Assembly: GCF_030552475.1 (NCBI RefSeq)
Contig: NZ_JAUPED010000013.1
Span: 35,585-99,584, forward strand
Length of the DNA stretch: 64,000 bases
Reading direction: 5' to 3'
DNA from: Mariniflexile sp. AS56
GTDB taxonomy: Bacteria; Bacteroidota; Bacteroidia; Flavobacteriales; Flavobacteriaceae
Shown here: in pieces, positions 1-8,894 of the stretch
Numbering within the stretch: position 1 is the first letter of the stretch
Layout of the letters: every line of letters starts with the position of its first letter
Position numbers and translations under genes: made by a program
The notes under the pieces: model-generated
What the model saw: only the letters and a program-made list of their open reading frames with translations
Told to the model about the DNA's origin: nothing
Database searches by the model: none

Positions 1-1
1 G

Positions 2-1426
2 GCTTACGTGTCTCATATTGTTCGAGTTTTTCAAAGTCATTCCTTGGTAAATGAAGCTGTTATTGCTTACGAGAAAGTTATGGGGCTAAAGCCAGAATAT
101 AATTTTCATTTGCAACTAGCACAATTATATGGCGAGCAAGGAAATATAGAAAAAATGTTTTCCAGTTATATTGTTTTTGCGCAGACTAACCCAATTGCTC
201 TCCTTAATATTAAACGTGCTGTAAGCGATTTTATAAGTGAAAATAGCGAGAATGAAAACAACATTTTATTTAGAAAAATTTTACTTCGGAAGGCGCAACA
301 AGAACCAGACATTCTTTGGAACGACTTATTAAGTTGGTTGTTTATTCAGCAAAACGATTTTAAAAAAGCATTTGTACAAGAGAAAGCGATCTTTAATAGG
401 CAACCAGAAAGTTTAGATAGAATAGAAGAATTGGCAGCCATTGCCTTGAATAAAAATGAACAAGAGATGGCTAAAGAAATTTATACGTTTATAACGATTA
501 CGGCTCAAGATTTAGATGTTTTATTAGAAGCGCATTATAATTTAATTCAATTAGAAACAAAGCAAAGTACAAAAGAAAATTACGATGCTATTGATGCGCA
601 TTATCAAGCCTTGTTTACTAAATTCGATACTTTTTCACAAACTTTAAAACTTCAAATAGCCTATGCTCATTTTTTAGCATTCCATAAAAATGAAACAAAA
701 AAGGCAACTTCTTTTTTAGAAAAAGCATTGGAATTACCGCTGTCTGATAAACAACAAGCTGAAGTGAAATTAGAATTAGGCGATATTTTAGTTTTACAAG
801 AAAAGTTTAATGATGCCTTAATTTACTATACGCAAATACAACGAAATGTAAAGAACAGTATCATTTCGCAAGAAGCGCGTTTTAAAGTTGCTAAAGCAAG
901 TTATTATAAGGGTGATTTTAAATGGGCAGAATCGCAACTTAAAATTTTAAAAGCATCAACATCACAACTTATTGCGAATGATGCCTTAGATTTAAAACTG
1001 CTTATTACCGATAATAAATATGAAGATTCACTGCAACTCGCTTTAAAAAAGTATGCTAAAGCAGATTTATTGTCCTTTCAAAATAGAAATGACGAGGCGA
1101 TTGCACTTTTAACTAGCATTTTAAACGAACACAAAACGGAACCTATTATACCTCAGGCTTTATATAAACAAGCGCAATTATTTGAAGATAAAGCGCAGTT
1201 TGAAAAGGCTGAAGCCAATTATAATGCCATAATAGCTAATTACAGCGAGGGTATTTTAATAGACGATGCTTATTTTAAGTTGGCAGAACTGTACCAATAT
1301 CAATTGAGCCAACCTGAAAAAGCAAAAGCATTATACGAAAAAATTATTTTTAATCATGCCGATAGTATTTACTTTGTAGATGCTAGAAAGCGTTATAGAG
1401 CTCTACGCGGCGATGCTATTAATTAG
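2..1426 (+). CDS. TPR-repeat protein, 5' end outside the window
   Basis: The open frame runs to the left edge of the window, so the start codon lies upstream; the GTG at position 8 is probably an internal valine. The visible 474 residues are almost entirely alpha-helical, with repeated A/Y/A/L/Y patterns typical of tetratricopeptide repeats. The last third has repeats of the YbgF/BamD kind (for example ALYKQAQLFEDKAQFEKAEA and AYFKLAELYQYQLSQPEKA). Such proteins serve as scaffolds, often in the periplasm, but the missing N-terminus hides any signal peptide. The DUF4286 gene follows 43 bases downstream on the same strand. The specific function cannot be stated. Confidence 0.85.
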   Translation, partial: AYVSHIVRVFQSHSLVNEAVIAYEKVMGLKPEYNFHLQLAQLYGEQGNIEKMFSSYIVFAQTNPIALLNIKRAVSDFISENSENENNILFRKILLRKAQQEPDILWNDLLSWLFIQQNDFKKAFVQEKAIFNRQPESLDRIEELAAIALNKNEQEMAKEIYTFITITAQDLDVLLEAHYNLIQLETKQSTKENYDAIDAHYQALFTKFDTFSQTLKLQIAYAHFLAFHKNETKKATSFLEKALELPLSDKQQAEVKLELGDILVLQEKFNDALIYYTQIQRNVKNSIISQEARFKVAKASYYKGDFKWAESQLKILKASTSQLIANDALDLKLLITDNKYEDSLQLALKKYAKADLLSFQNRNDEAIALLTSILNEHKTEPIIPQALYKQAQLFEDKAQFEKAEANYNAIIANYSEGILIDDAYFKLAELYQYQLSQPEKAKALYEKIIFNHADSIYFVDARKRYRALRGDAIN

Positions 1427-1469
1427 CCGTTATTTCACCTAACAAATCAATAAAACAATTCAACCTTAC

Positions 1470-1796
1470 ATGTACATATATAACGTTACCTCAAGTATAG
1501 ACGATAGCATCCACCAACAATGGTTAACTTGGATGAAAGAAGAACACATTCCGCAAGTTTTAGCTACCGGTAAATTTGAAAAAGCAACCCTTTCTAGAGT
1601 ATTGATAGAAGAAGATATGGGTGGTGTTACCTATTCGGTACAATATAGAGTGGCTTCTCGTGAAGTTTTAGACGCCTACTATAATGAAGACGCACCAAAA
1701 TTAAGAAGCGAAGGCCTTAGAAAGTTTGCCGATAAAGTATTAGCATTTAGAACAGAGCTTGAAATTGTTGATGAGTATTCAGTTACATTCAATTAA
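1470..1796 (+). CDS. DUF4286 family protein
   Basis: This 108-residue soluble protein starts MYIYNVTSSIDDSIHQQW and contains EEHIPQVLATGKFEKATLSR, the pattern I recognise from the DUF4286 family of Bacteroidota. The alternating strand and helix pattern suggests a ferredoxin-like dimeric alpha/beta barrel fold. There is no signal peptide or membrane segment. It sits between the TPR gene and rsmA on the same strand, an arrangement I associate with Flavobacteriaceae, but no reaction is known to me. The family call is fairly safe and the function is unknown. Confidence 0.8.
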   Translation: MYIYNVTSSIDDSIHQQWLTWMKEEHIPQVLATGKFEKATLSRVLIEEDMGGVTYSVQYRVASREVLDAYYNEDAPKLRSEGLRKFADKVLAFRTELEIVDEYSVTFN

Positions 1797-1844
1797 CAAT
1801 TTCAATTAATTTTAGGTCTCGGCTTCTTTGCGAGCAAAACTTAG

Positions 1845-1852
1845 TATCTTCG
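1845..1852 (+). promoter_or_regulatory. candidate -7 element upstream of rsmA
   Basis: TATCTTCG resembles the Bacteroidota -7 consensus TAnnTTTG. It ends only 5 bases before the ATG at 1858. If it is used, the transcript would be nearly leaderless at 1858 or would start translation at the downstream GTG at 1891. No well-spaced -33 TTG is seen; the nearest TTG, at 1828, is only 14 bases away. Confidence 0.35.
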
Positions 1853-1857
1853 TAAAT

Positions 1858-2685
1858 ATGCCTTCAAACAACAAAAACATCCGTAAATCTGTGTCAAATA
1901 CCCCAAATCAACATCAAGTTAAAGCAAAAAAGCATTTAGGTCAACATTTCTTAAACGATGAGCTTATCGCAGAAAAAATAGCCGATACACTCACCCTTAA
2001 TAATTACAACACCGTTTTAGAAATTGGTCCAGGTATGGGTGTGCTTACCAAATACTTGCTTAAAAAGGAGGTTACTACACATGTTATTGAAATAGATACC
2101 GAATCGGTAGCCTATTTACAAGCTAATTACTTAAATCTGGCATCTCGAATTATTGAGAAAGATTTTTTAAAATACGATTTAAACGAGGTGTTTAAAGGGG
2201 AATCTTTTGCTATTATTGGTAATTTCCCGTATAATATTTCAACTCAAATTGTATTTAAAACCTTGGAGATGCGCGATCAAATTCCTGAATTTTCAGGGAT
2301 GTTTCAAAAGGAAGTAGCACAGCGTATTTGCTCGAAAGAAGGCAGTAAAGTATACGGTATTTTATCGGTGTTAACACAAGCTTATTACGAGGCAGAATAT
2401 TTATTTACAGTACCGCCATCGGTATTCAACCCGCCACCAAAAGTAGAATCAGGTGTATTACGACTTACAAGAAAAGCAGACTATTCATTACCATGTGATG
2501 ATGCCTTATTTTTCAAAGTTGTAAAAACAGCCTTTCAACAGCGCAGAAAAACACTTAGAAATAGTTTAAAAACATTCAATTTAAGCGATAGTTTAAGAGA
2601 AGATAGTATATTTGACAAACGTCCAGAACAATTAAACGTGCAGCAGTTTATTCAGCTTACGCAATTAATTGATAAAGACATGTAA
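1858..2685 (+). CDS. rsmA: 16S rRNA (adenine1518-N6/adenine1519-N6)-dimethyltransferase
   Basis: This enzyme dimethylates two adjacent adenines in the helix 45 loop of 16S rRNA, using S-adenosylmethionine, late in 30S assembly. The 275-residue protein shows the family signature [11 protein letters not shown] (22-32), the SAM-binding LEIGPGMG (54-61) and the catalytic NFPY (122-125). The C-terminal helical domain includes [11 protein letters not shown] chose the ATG at 1858; a TTG at 1828 in the same frame precedes a likely promoter element, and a GTG at 1891 would remove eleven poorly conserved residues. The mgtE start lies about ten bases after the stop, so the two are probably cotranscribed. 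Confidence 0.95.
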   Translation: MPSNNKNIRKSVSNTPNQHQVKAKKHLGQHFLNDELIAEKIADTLTLNNYNTVLEIGPGMGVLTKYLLKKEVTTHVIEIDTESVAYLQANYLNLASRIIEKDFLKYDLNEVFKGESFAIIGNFPYNISTQIVFKTLEMRDQIPEFSGMFQKEVAQRICSKEGSKVYGILSVLTQAYYEAEYLFTVPPSVFNPPPKVESGVLRLTRKADYSLPCDDALFFKVVKTAFQQRRKTLRNSLKTFNLSDSLREDSIFDKRPEQLNVQQFIQLTQLIDKDM

Positions 2686-2695
2686 ACATCGCATT

Positions 2696-4069
2696 TTGTC
2701 TGAAGAAATAGAAAACATACAATTTGAACTAACCGATGATTTAATCAATCAGGTAGAACGTCTCATTGAAGCAAGCGATGACAAAGCCCTTCATAAACTT
2801 TTAAAAGACTTTCATTACGCCGATATTGCCGAAATTCTAGATGAATTAGATTTAGACGAGGCTATTTACATCATCAAACTGTTAGATTCGGAAACTACGG
2901 CCGATATCTTAATGGAGCTCGATGAAGACAATCGAGAAAAAGTTTTAAGAAATTTATCGTCCAAAGAAATTGCAGACGAAATTGGTGAATTAGATACCGA
3001 TGATGCTGCCGATATTATTTCTGAATTACCCGAATCGCGTAAGCGCGAAGTCATCTCTCATATTGAAGACGAAGAACACAAGGCCGAAATTGAAGAATTA
3101 CTGGCCTATGATGAAGATACAGCGGGTGGACTTATGGCAAAAGAGCTTGTTAAAGTTTATGAAACCTGGACTGTTGCTGGCTGTTTACGTCGTATAAGAG
3201 GGCAAGCCAAAGAAGTAAGGCGTGTACACTCCATTTACGTTGTCGATAAAAAAGACAAATTGGTTGGGCGCCTATCTCTAAAAGATCTTATTGTTGCTAA
3301 AAGCGACCAAAAAATAGCAGAACTGGCCAACTCTAGTGTCGATTATGTAAATGTACATGACGATGTTGAAGATGTGGCCCGTGTTATGCAGAAATACGAT
3401 TTAGAAGCCATTCCTGTAGTAGATGATAATCATATACTTTTAGGAAGAATCACCATTGACGATATTGTAGACGTCATGAAAGAAGAGGCCGAAAAAGATT
3501 ATCAATTAGCCGCTGGTATTACAGCCGATGTCGAGGCTGATGATAGTATTTGGGAGCTCACCAAAGCCCGCTTACCATGGTTATTAATAGGTATGTTTGG
3601 CGGTATTGGGGCAGCAAGTATTATTAATGGGTTTAGCGATGCCATGCTAAAATTCCCGGCGCTATTAATGTTTATTCCACTTATTCAAGCAACTGCCGGA
3701 AATGTGGGGGTGCAATCATCTGCTATTATCGTTCAAGGTTTGGCAAACGATTCTATAGACGGGAACATTTTAAGCAGACTTTTTAAAGAGTTTTTACTAG
3801 GCTTAGTCAACGGGCTTGCCATTGCTTGTATCGTTTTGGTTATCAGTCATTTTGCATTTCATACTACGTATTTAGAGTCTTTAACCATCTGTGTAGCCTT
3901 AGTTTCTGTAATTATTATGGCTGCATTAATAGGCACATTTATTCCTATATTTTTAGACAAACGCGGTATCGATGCAGCCGTAGCTACGGGGCCATTCATT
4001 ACCACAAGCAACGATGTATTTGGTATTTTAATGTACTTCTTAATTGCAAAGTTTATATTAGGTTTTTAA
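2696..4069 (+). CDS. mgtE: MgtE family magnesium transporter
   Basis: This is a magnesium channel/transporter of the inner membrane. The order is an acidic helical N domain (about residues 1-140, rich in D/E, with LLAYDEDTAGGLMA at its end), two CBS domains (about 145-265) that sense cytoplasmic magnesium, and five C-terminal membrane helices. The pore motif QATAGNVGVQSSA is present. Its 457 residues match the usual family length. I place the start at the TTG codon at 2696 (MSEEIENIQFEL), because the frame upstream overlaps the end of rsmA and looks non-coding. The stop codon is followed within three bases by a dispersed repeat. Confidence 0.93.
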   Translation: MSEEIENIQFELTDDLINQVERLIEASDDKALHKLLKDFHYADIAEILDELDLDEAIYIIKLLDSETTADILMELDEDNREKVLRNLSSKEIADEIGELDTDDAADIISELPESRKREVISHIEDEEHKAEIEELLAYDEDTAGGLMAKELVKVYETWTVAGCLRRIRGQAKEVRRVHSIYVVDKKDKLVGRLSLKDLIVAKSDQKIAELANSSVDYVNVHDDVEDVARVMQKYDLEAIPVVDDNHILLGRITIDDIVDVMKEEAEKDYQLAAGITADVEADDSIWELTKARLPWLLIGMFGGIGAASIINGFSDAMLKFPALLMFIPLIQATAGNVGVQSSAIIVQGLANDSIDGNILSRLFKEFLLGLVNGLAIACIVLVISHFAFHTTYLESLTICVALVSVIIMAALIGTFIPIFLDKRGIDAAVATGPFITTSNDVFGILMYFLIAKFILGF

Positions 4070-4071
4070 AT

Positions 4072-4228
4072 AATTTGGGCGTTACCCTATCGGGTCGGGC
4101 TATCCATTACAATCTTTCTAAACGTCTTTGCGAGGACGAATGACGAAGCAATCTGCCAATTTATATTTCTATCAAAGTTGAGTTCTTTTTTAGTTTAAAA
4201 AGGATTTCCATTTCTATCCCTAACGCGG
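4072..4228 (+). repeat. dispersed intergenic repeat, copy 1
   Basis: The element opens with AATTTGGGCGTTACCC two bases after the mgtE stop codon. It continues with CGGGTCGGGCTAT, then TTGCGAGGACGAATGACGAA and GCAATCTG. It closes with AAAAGGATTT and ATCCCTAACGCGG. The same modules in the same order recur at 61521-61675, and in part at 41956-42281 and 59573-59600. The ends form a short inverted GCGTTA/TAACGC. The rest of the gap to 4399 shows nothing further apart from a possible promoter region for the next gene. Confidence 0.8.
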
Positions 4229-4399
4229 TCGTATCTGTAAAGTACAGTTAGAGTTCTATTTTCAGTTTTGTTTGTTTAAAACTTCCTAAATTTACAGCCT
4301 AATTTGTGTTCATGAAACTTTCATAATATTCTCCCGGATACCTAAGAGAATAATTATAAGGAAGCAGCATATGGCCATAAAAAATAAGCATTTAAACAC

Positions 4400-5335
4400 A
4401 TGAAAATTCTCCACCTAGATACCAACCACGAGTTGTTAATCAATCAATTATCCAATTTAGGCTTTACCAATCATGAAGATTATACCTCTTCAAAAAATGA
4501 TATTGAAGCTAAAATTAAGGACTACGATGGTATCGTTTTAAGAAGTCGTTTTTCCATAGATAAACAATTTCTAAATGCCGCAACCAACCTAAAATTTATA
4601 GGTCGAGTAGGTGCAGGATTAGAAAATATAGATTGTGCGTATGCCGAACAAAAAGGCATTACATTAATCGCAGCCCCAGAAGGCAATAGAAACGCGGTTG
4701 GCGAACACGCTTTGGGTATGTTACTGTCACTTTTCAATAAACTAAACAAAGCCGATCAAGAAGTTAGAAATGGTAAATGGCAACGCGAAGCCAACCGAGG
4801 TATCGAACTCGATGGTAGAACCGTAGGGCTTATTGGTTACGGCAATATGGGAAAAGCTTTCGCTAAAAAACTACGCGGTTTTGATGTTGAGGTTTTATGC
4901 TACGATATAAAAGAAGGTGTGGGTGATGCCAATGCAAAACAAGTAACACTTAAAGAATTTCAAGAAAAGGTTGAGGTAGTGAGTTTGCATACACCACAAA
5001 CCGCTTTAACGTTAAACATGATGGATGCCACTTTTATCAACCAATTTAAAAACTCATTTTGGTTTATAAACACAGCACGTGGTAAAAGTGTAGTGACCCA
5101 AGATTTGGTTTCCGCATTAAAATCTGGTAAAATTCTTGGAGCAGGTTTAGACGTTTTAGAATACGAAAAAGCATCCTTTGAAGATATGTTTACTTCCATC
5201 ATGCCCGAGCCCTTTCAATATTTAATAGCAGCTCAAAATGTGTTGTTAACACCACATGTTGCCGGTTGGACTATGGAAAGCAAAGAAAAACTAGCACAAA
5301 CCATTGTCGATAAGATTAAAGCAAAATTTTGTTAA
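4400..5335 (+). CDS. D-2-hydroxyacid dehydrogenase, phosphoglycerate dehydrogenase type
   Basis: This NAD-dependent oxidoreductase (311 residues) belongs to the D-isomer 2-hydroxyacid dehydrogenase family. It has a substrate half (1-100), a Rossmann domain with GLIGYGNMG (143-151), TARGKS near 225 and the catalytic histidine in PHVAGWT (about 286). The GRVGAGLENID segment resembles SerA, so 3-phosphoglycerate is a plausible substrate for serine synthesis. It lacks the C-terminal ACT domain of long SerA proteins. Other hydroxyacid substrates cannot be excluded. The next gene starts 25 bases after the stop. Confidence 0.85.
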   Translation: MKILHLDTNHELLINQLSNLGFTNHEDYTSSKNDIEAKIKDYDGIVLRSRFSIDKQFLNAATNLKFIGRVGAGLENIDCAYAEQKGITLIAAPEGNRNAVGEHALGMLLSLFNKLNKADQEVRNGKWQREANRGIELDGRTVGLIGYGNMGKAFAKKLRGFDVEVLCYDIKEGVGDANAKQVTLKEFQEKVEVVSLHTPQTALTLNMMDATFINQFKNSFWFINTARGKSVVTQDLVSALKSGKILGAGLDVLEYEKASFEDMFTSIMPEPFQYLIAAQNVLLTPHVAGWTMESKEKLAQTIVDKIKAKFC

Positions 5336-5360
5336 CTTTAGATTTCTAAAAGTTAGCACT

Positions 5361-5819
5361 ATGCAATACGAGGCCAATTCACCTGAAGATTATATTAATC
5401 AACTTCCTGAAGACAGAAAGGAGGCTATTACAAAGTTGCGTGCTATCATTAAAAAAAACTTACCAAAAGGTTTTGAAGAGACTATTAGTTATGGTATGAT
5501 TGGTTATGTGGTACCGCATGCTATATATCCAGATGGGTATCATTGCACCCCAGAACTACCTTTACCATTTATGAATATTGCATCCCAGAAAAACTCAATA
5601 AACGTGTATCATTCGGGTGTATATGCTAAAAAAGAATTGTACGATTGGTTTGTTGCCGAGTATCCAAAACATTGTAAACGTAAACTCGATATGGGAAAAA
5701 GTTGCGTGCGTTTTAAATATTTAGATGATATTCCGTATCAACTCATTGGCGAATTAGCATCCAAAATGACGGTCGAGACATGGATAACTATTTATGAGAA
5801 AAATATAAAAAAGACATAG
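5361..5819 (+). CDS. DUF1801 domain protein
   Basis: The 152-residue product carries SPEDYINQLPEDRKEAITKL at its start and EETISYGMIGYVVP in the middle, the hallmarks of the DUF1801/YdhG-like fold, which is related to frataxin-like iron-binding proteins. It is soluble and cytosolic, with no signal peptide. I use the ATG at 5361; an upstream in-frame start at 5304 would overlap the dehydrogenase. Only two bases separate it from the VOC gene, so it is part of a run of small plus-strand genes. Its biochemical role is not established. Confidence 0.8.
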   Translation: MQYEANSPEDYINQLPEDRKEAITKLRAIIKKNLPKGFEETISYGMIGYVVPHAIYPDGYHCTPELPLPFMNIASQKNSINVYHSGVYAKKELYDWFVAEYPKHCKRKLDMGKSCVRFKYLDDIPYQLIGELASKMTVETWITIYEKNIKKT

Positions 5820-5821
5820 AC

Positions 5822-6208
5822 ATGAAAAAGCGAGTTACAGGTATTGGCGGATTGTTTTTTAAAACCAAAAACCCAGGTGATACCAAAGATTGGTATAAAA
5901 AACACTTAGGTTTTAATATAAATGATTACGGTGCTACTTTTTGGTGGAAAGACAAAGAAGGGAAAGACTGCACGACACAATGGAGTCCGTTTGCCGAGGA
6001 CACGAAGTATTACGAGCCATCAAAAAAAGACTTTATGTTCAATTATCGGGTTGAAAATTTAGTTGAATTACTGCAAGTATTAAAAGAAGAAGGCGTTACC
6101 ATTGTAGGGGAGATGGAAGAATACGAATATGGAAAGTTTGGTTGGATTTTAGATAACGACGGTAACAAAATTGAACTTTGGGAACCTATAGATGCTGCTT
6201 TTAAGTAA
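5822..6208 (+). CDS. VOC family (glyoxalase/bleomycin-resistance fold) protein
   Basis: The 128-residue protein has two beta-alpha-beta-beta-beta modules, with GLFFKTKNPGDTKDWYKKHL at the N-terminus and FGWILDNDGNKIELWEP at the C-terminus, as in small vicinal-oxygen-chelate proteins. The terminal IELWEP supplies the usual metal-ligand glutamate. It starts two bases after the DUF1801 stop, so translation is likely coupled. The fold is clear. Members range from glyoxalases to antibiotic-binding proteins, and the substrate cannot be read from the sequence. Confidence 0.85.
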   Translation: MKKRVTGIGGLFFKTKNPGDTKDWYKKHLGFNINDYGATFWWKDKEGKDCTTQWSPFAEDTKYYEPSKKDFMFNYRVENLVELLQVLKEEGVTIVGEMEEYEYGKFGWILDNDGNKIELWEPIDAAFK

Positions 6209-6251
6209 ATATCATATATTTTTACCCATCAATTAACACAGACCAACCAAT

Positions 6252-7016
6252 TTGACCTATTTCGAAATTCTAGAATCTTTTCATTTATCCGTATTACAAT
6301 GGGCTGCCATTGGTTTTGCGGTGTTTTTATTAGGCATGTCAAAGTCAGGTATTAAAGGCATCGGTATAATTATAGTTGTTATCCTCGCTTTTGTTTTTGG
6401 AGAAAAAACATCTACAGGTATCTTACTTCCTCTGTTAATTTGTGCCGATATTTTTGCTGTGGTGTATTATAACAAGCACGCGCAATGGCATTATATAAGA
6501 AAGCTGTTACCCGCTATGGTTATTGGTGTTTTAGTGGGTGTGTGGATAGGAAATGATATTTCTGAAGTTGTTTTTAAACGCACTATGGCGGTTATCATTA
6601 TTGTTTCGGTACTTATAATGTTTTACATGGAAAACCGAAAATCCACCGACATACCAACAAATAAATGGTTTTCAAACGGCTCGGGCTTTCTTGCGGGGTT
6701 TACTACGATGGTAGGTAATTTGGCAGGGCCAATTTCCAATATTTATTTTCTAGCCATGAGAATGCCTAAAAACGAGTTTATTGGTACAGCTGCTTGGTTA
6801 TTCTTTATAATAAACGTCTTTAAATTACCCTTTCATTTCTTTGTATGGAAAACAGTTAGTTTAGATACCTTAATTTTAAATTCGGTTTTAATCCCCATGG
6901 TTATTTTGGGCTTTTTCCTGGGCGCTTATATTGTAAAACTTATTTCGAATGTAAATTACAGACGCTTCATACTTATAGTTACTGCTTTAGGCGGTATCAT
7001 AATGTTGTTTCGATAA
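6252..7016 (+). CDS. TauE/SafE family sulfite/sulfonate exporter-like permease
   Basis: This 254-residue protein is almost entirely hydrophobic, with seven or eight membrane helices. The first helix region contains GMSKSGIKGIGIIIV and a later one has GNLAGPISNIYFLAMRMPK, both typical of the TauE/SafE (DUF81) permease family. The family is thought to move sulfite, sulfoacetate or related small anions, but the substrate here is unknown. Translation probably starts at the TTG at 6252; no ATG lies near the first helix. It is the last gene of the plus-strand run and converges on the OlsF-like gene. Confidence 0.85.
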   Translation: MTYFEILESFHLSVLQWAAIGFAVFLLGMSKSGIKGIGIIIVVILAFVFGEKTSTGILLPLLICADIFAVVYYNKHAQWHYIRKLLPAMVIGVLVGVWIGNDISEVVFKRTMAVIIIVSVLIMFYMENRKSTDIPTNKWFSNGSGFLAGFTTMVGNLAGPISNIYFLAMRMPKNEFIGTAAWLFFIINVFKLPFHFFVWKTVSLDTLILNSVLIPMVILGFFLGAYIVKLISNVNYRRFILIVTALGGIIMLFR

Positions 7017-7042
7017 GGTTTGAAGTTCAAAAAATAGAGGTT

Positions 7043-8872
7043 TTAATCTCCGTTGTTTTCTGATAATTTACGTTCCAATTCTGCTTGAAATTCTTCCATA
7101 ACAGGGCGTACCGTGCTTTCTGGTAAGTCGGCTATTTTAATGTACATCAACCCATCTACCGCATTGTTAAATAAGGGATCTACATTAAAAGCGACCAAAC
7201 GTGCATTTTGTTTGATGTACTTTTTTAGAAGTACTGGTAAACGTAAAGCACCTGGCTCTATTTCATCAATAATTTTATCGAACTTATTTAAATCGGCTTC
7301 CGTTTCATCAAAAACAAAGTCTTTATCGGCATCTTTTAGTTTTACCTTAAATTCCTTTTTGGGGTGCACATATTGCGCGATGTAAGGGTCGTAATAATGA
7401 GAGCGCATAAACTCAATCATTAACGATTTTGAGAAATTTGAAAACTGGTTACTAATACTCACACCACCAATTAAAAACTTATGCTCTGGATAGCGTAGGG
7501 TTGTGTGCACAATACCTTTCCAAAGTAAAAAGAGCGGCATGGGGCGTTGTTGATATTCTTTAATAATGAAGGCGCGTCCCATTTCGATAGACTGGCTCAT
7601 CATTTTATGTAATTCGGGTTCAAATCGAAACAGGTCTTGTAAATAAAAACCATCGATACCATAACTCTCAAAAATTTTAGAGCCTAAGCCCATTCTGTAA
7701 GCACCGGCAAGTAATTTAGTTTCATTGTCCCAAAGAAACATGTGGTGGTAATAATTATCGAAAGTATCTAAATCTATGGCTTCATTAGTCCCTTCACCTA
7801 CTTCTCGAAACGTAATTTCACGTAAGCGTCCAATTTCGCGAAGTATGTTCGGTATTTTGGTGGCTTGAGCTAAAAAGACTTCGTAATTTTTACTTTGTAA
7901 CAATCTGGAATTGTCGTTGCGTAGCGCATCAACTTCATTAATCATTAAGGCATTATCAACCGGAGTTACAATGTTTTTGGGTGTTTTAGGTGTTTTTAAA
8001 GTAGACTGAATATTATCTAATATTTTCGATTTGTGTTCAAAAGCATGCGATAGTATATAGGTTTTTCGTCTTAAAAATTCTGAAAAATCGTCAAGAGATG
8101 TATGTTCTTTTTGGTCTTCTACCGAGATAGGTTTACCTATTCTAACTTTTATAATTCTACGTTTTTGTGTGAGTACTTCTGATGGTAATTTGGCGGTTCT
8201 AAACGTATCGCTAATTTTTGATAGCTTATAAAATAATCGGCTGTTTTTAGCATGAAAGTAAATAGGTACTACGGGTACTTCGGCTTTCTTTACCAATTTC
8301 ATGGCCGATGCTTCCCAAGGTTTATCTACCATTAATTTGCCATCTCTATACGTGGATACTTCGCCTGCTGGAAAAATACCTAGAGGTTTGCCTTCGCGTA
8401 AATGTAAAATGGCGTTTTTAAAACCTACAATACTTGATTTTACATCTTTTCGATCCTCGAAAGGGTTTACCGGCATAATGTAAGGAATCATAGGTTCAAT
8501 ACGGTGCAATAAAAAGTTGGCAATTATTTTGAAATCGCTGCGTTGCTCAAGCATCAATTTTAAAAGTAAAATGCCATCGATACCACCTAACGGATGGTTT
8601 GAAACGGTAATGTAAGCACCTTCTTTTGGAAGTCGTTTTAAATCTTCTTCAGGGATTTCGAACTTAATTTGAAATTCATCTAAAATTTTATCTAAAAAAT
8701 CAACACCTTCAAGGTGTTTGTTGCGGTTGTAAAATTTATTTAAAGTGGATATTTTAAGCACTTTCATTATTAGCCAACCTATAAACGTACCTATAAAACC
8801 ATAGTTATCTACGTTTAATACTTTAGCTACTTCTTTAGCAGTAACTAATCCGGAATCTTGTTGTTTGGTCAT
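7043..8872 (-). CDS. bifunctional acyltransferase, OlsF-like ornithine/glycine aminolipid synthase
   Basis: The protein (609 residues) fuses two acyltransferase domains. The N-terminal half has the lysophospholipid acyltransferase motif NHPLGGIDG (92-100), FPAG about 80 residues later and the conserved PVVPIYFHA. The C-terminal half, from about residue 340, has IREITFREVGEGTNEAIDLD, as in OlsB-type N-acyltransferases that acylate the amino group of ornithine or glycine. This order matches OlsF of Flavobacterium, which makes phosphorus-free aminolipids in the membrane. Whether ornithine or glycine is the head group cannot be told. It follows aspartokinase by 22 bases on the minus strand. Confidence 0.8.
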   Translation of the reverse strand: MTKQQDSGLVTAKEVAKVLNVDNYGFIGTFIGWLIMKVLKISTLNKFYNRNKHLEGVDFLDKILDEFQIKFEIPEEDLKRLPKEGAYITVSNHPLGGIDGILLLKLMLEQRSDFKIIANFLLHRIEPMIPYIMPVNPFEDRKDVKSSIVGFKNAILHLREGKPLGIFPAGEVSTYRDGKLMVDKPWEASAMKLVKKAEVPVVPIYFHAKNSRLFYKLSKISDTFRTAKLPSEVLTQKRRIIKVRIGKPISVEDQKEHTSLDDFSEFLRRKTYILSHAFEHKSKILDNIQSTLKTPKTPKNIVTPVDNALMINEVDALRNDNSRLLQSKNYEVFLAQATKIPNILREIGRLREITFREVGEGTNEAIDLDTFDNYYHHMFLWDNETKLLAGAYRMGLGSKIFESYGIDGFYLQDLFRFEPELHKMMSQSIEMGRAFIIKEYQQRPMPLFLLWKGIVHTTLRYPEHKFLIGGVSISNQFSNFSKSLMIEFMRSHYYDPYIAQYVHPKKEFKVKLKDADKDFVFDETEADLNKFDKIIDEIEPGALRLPVLLKKYIKQNARLVAFNVDPLFNNAVDGLMYIKIADLPESTVRPVMEEFQAELERKLSENNGD

Positions 8873-8894
8873 GACTGTAAATGTACTAAATTGT

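Noticed and set aside
3826..4143. 105-residue frame overlapping the end of mgtE and the repeat
   Set aside because: It lies in another frame of mgtE, has an improbable C/Y/R-rich composition and continues through the dispersed repeat, so it is a shadow frame.
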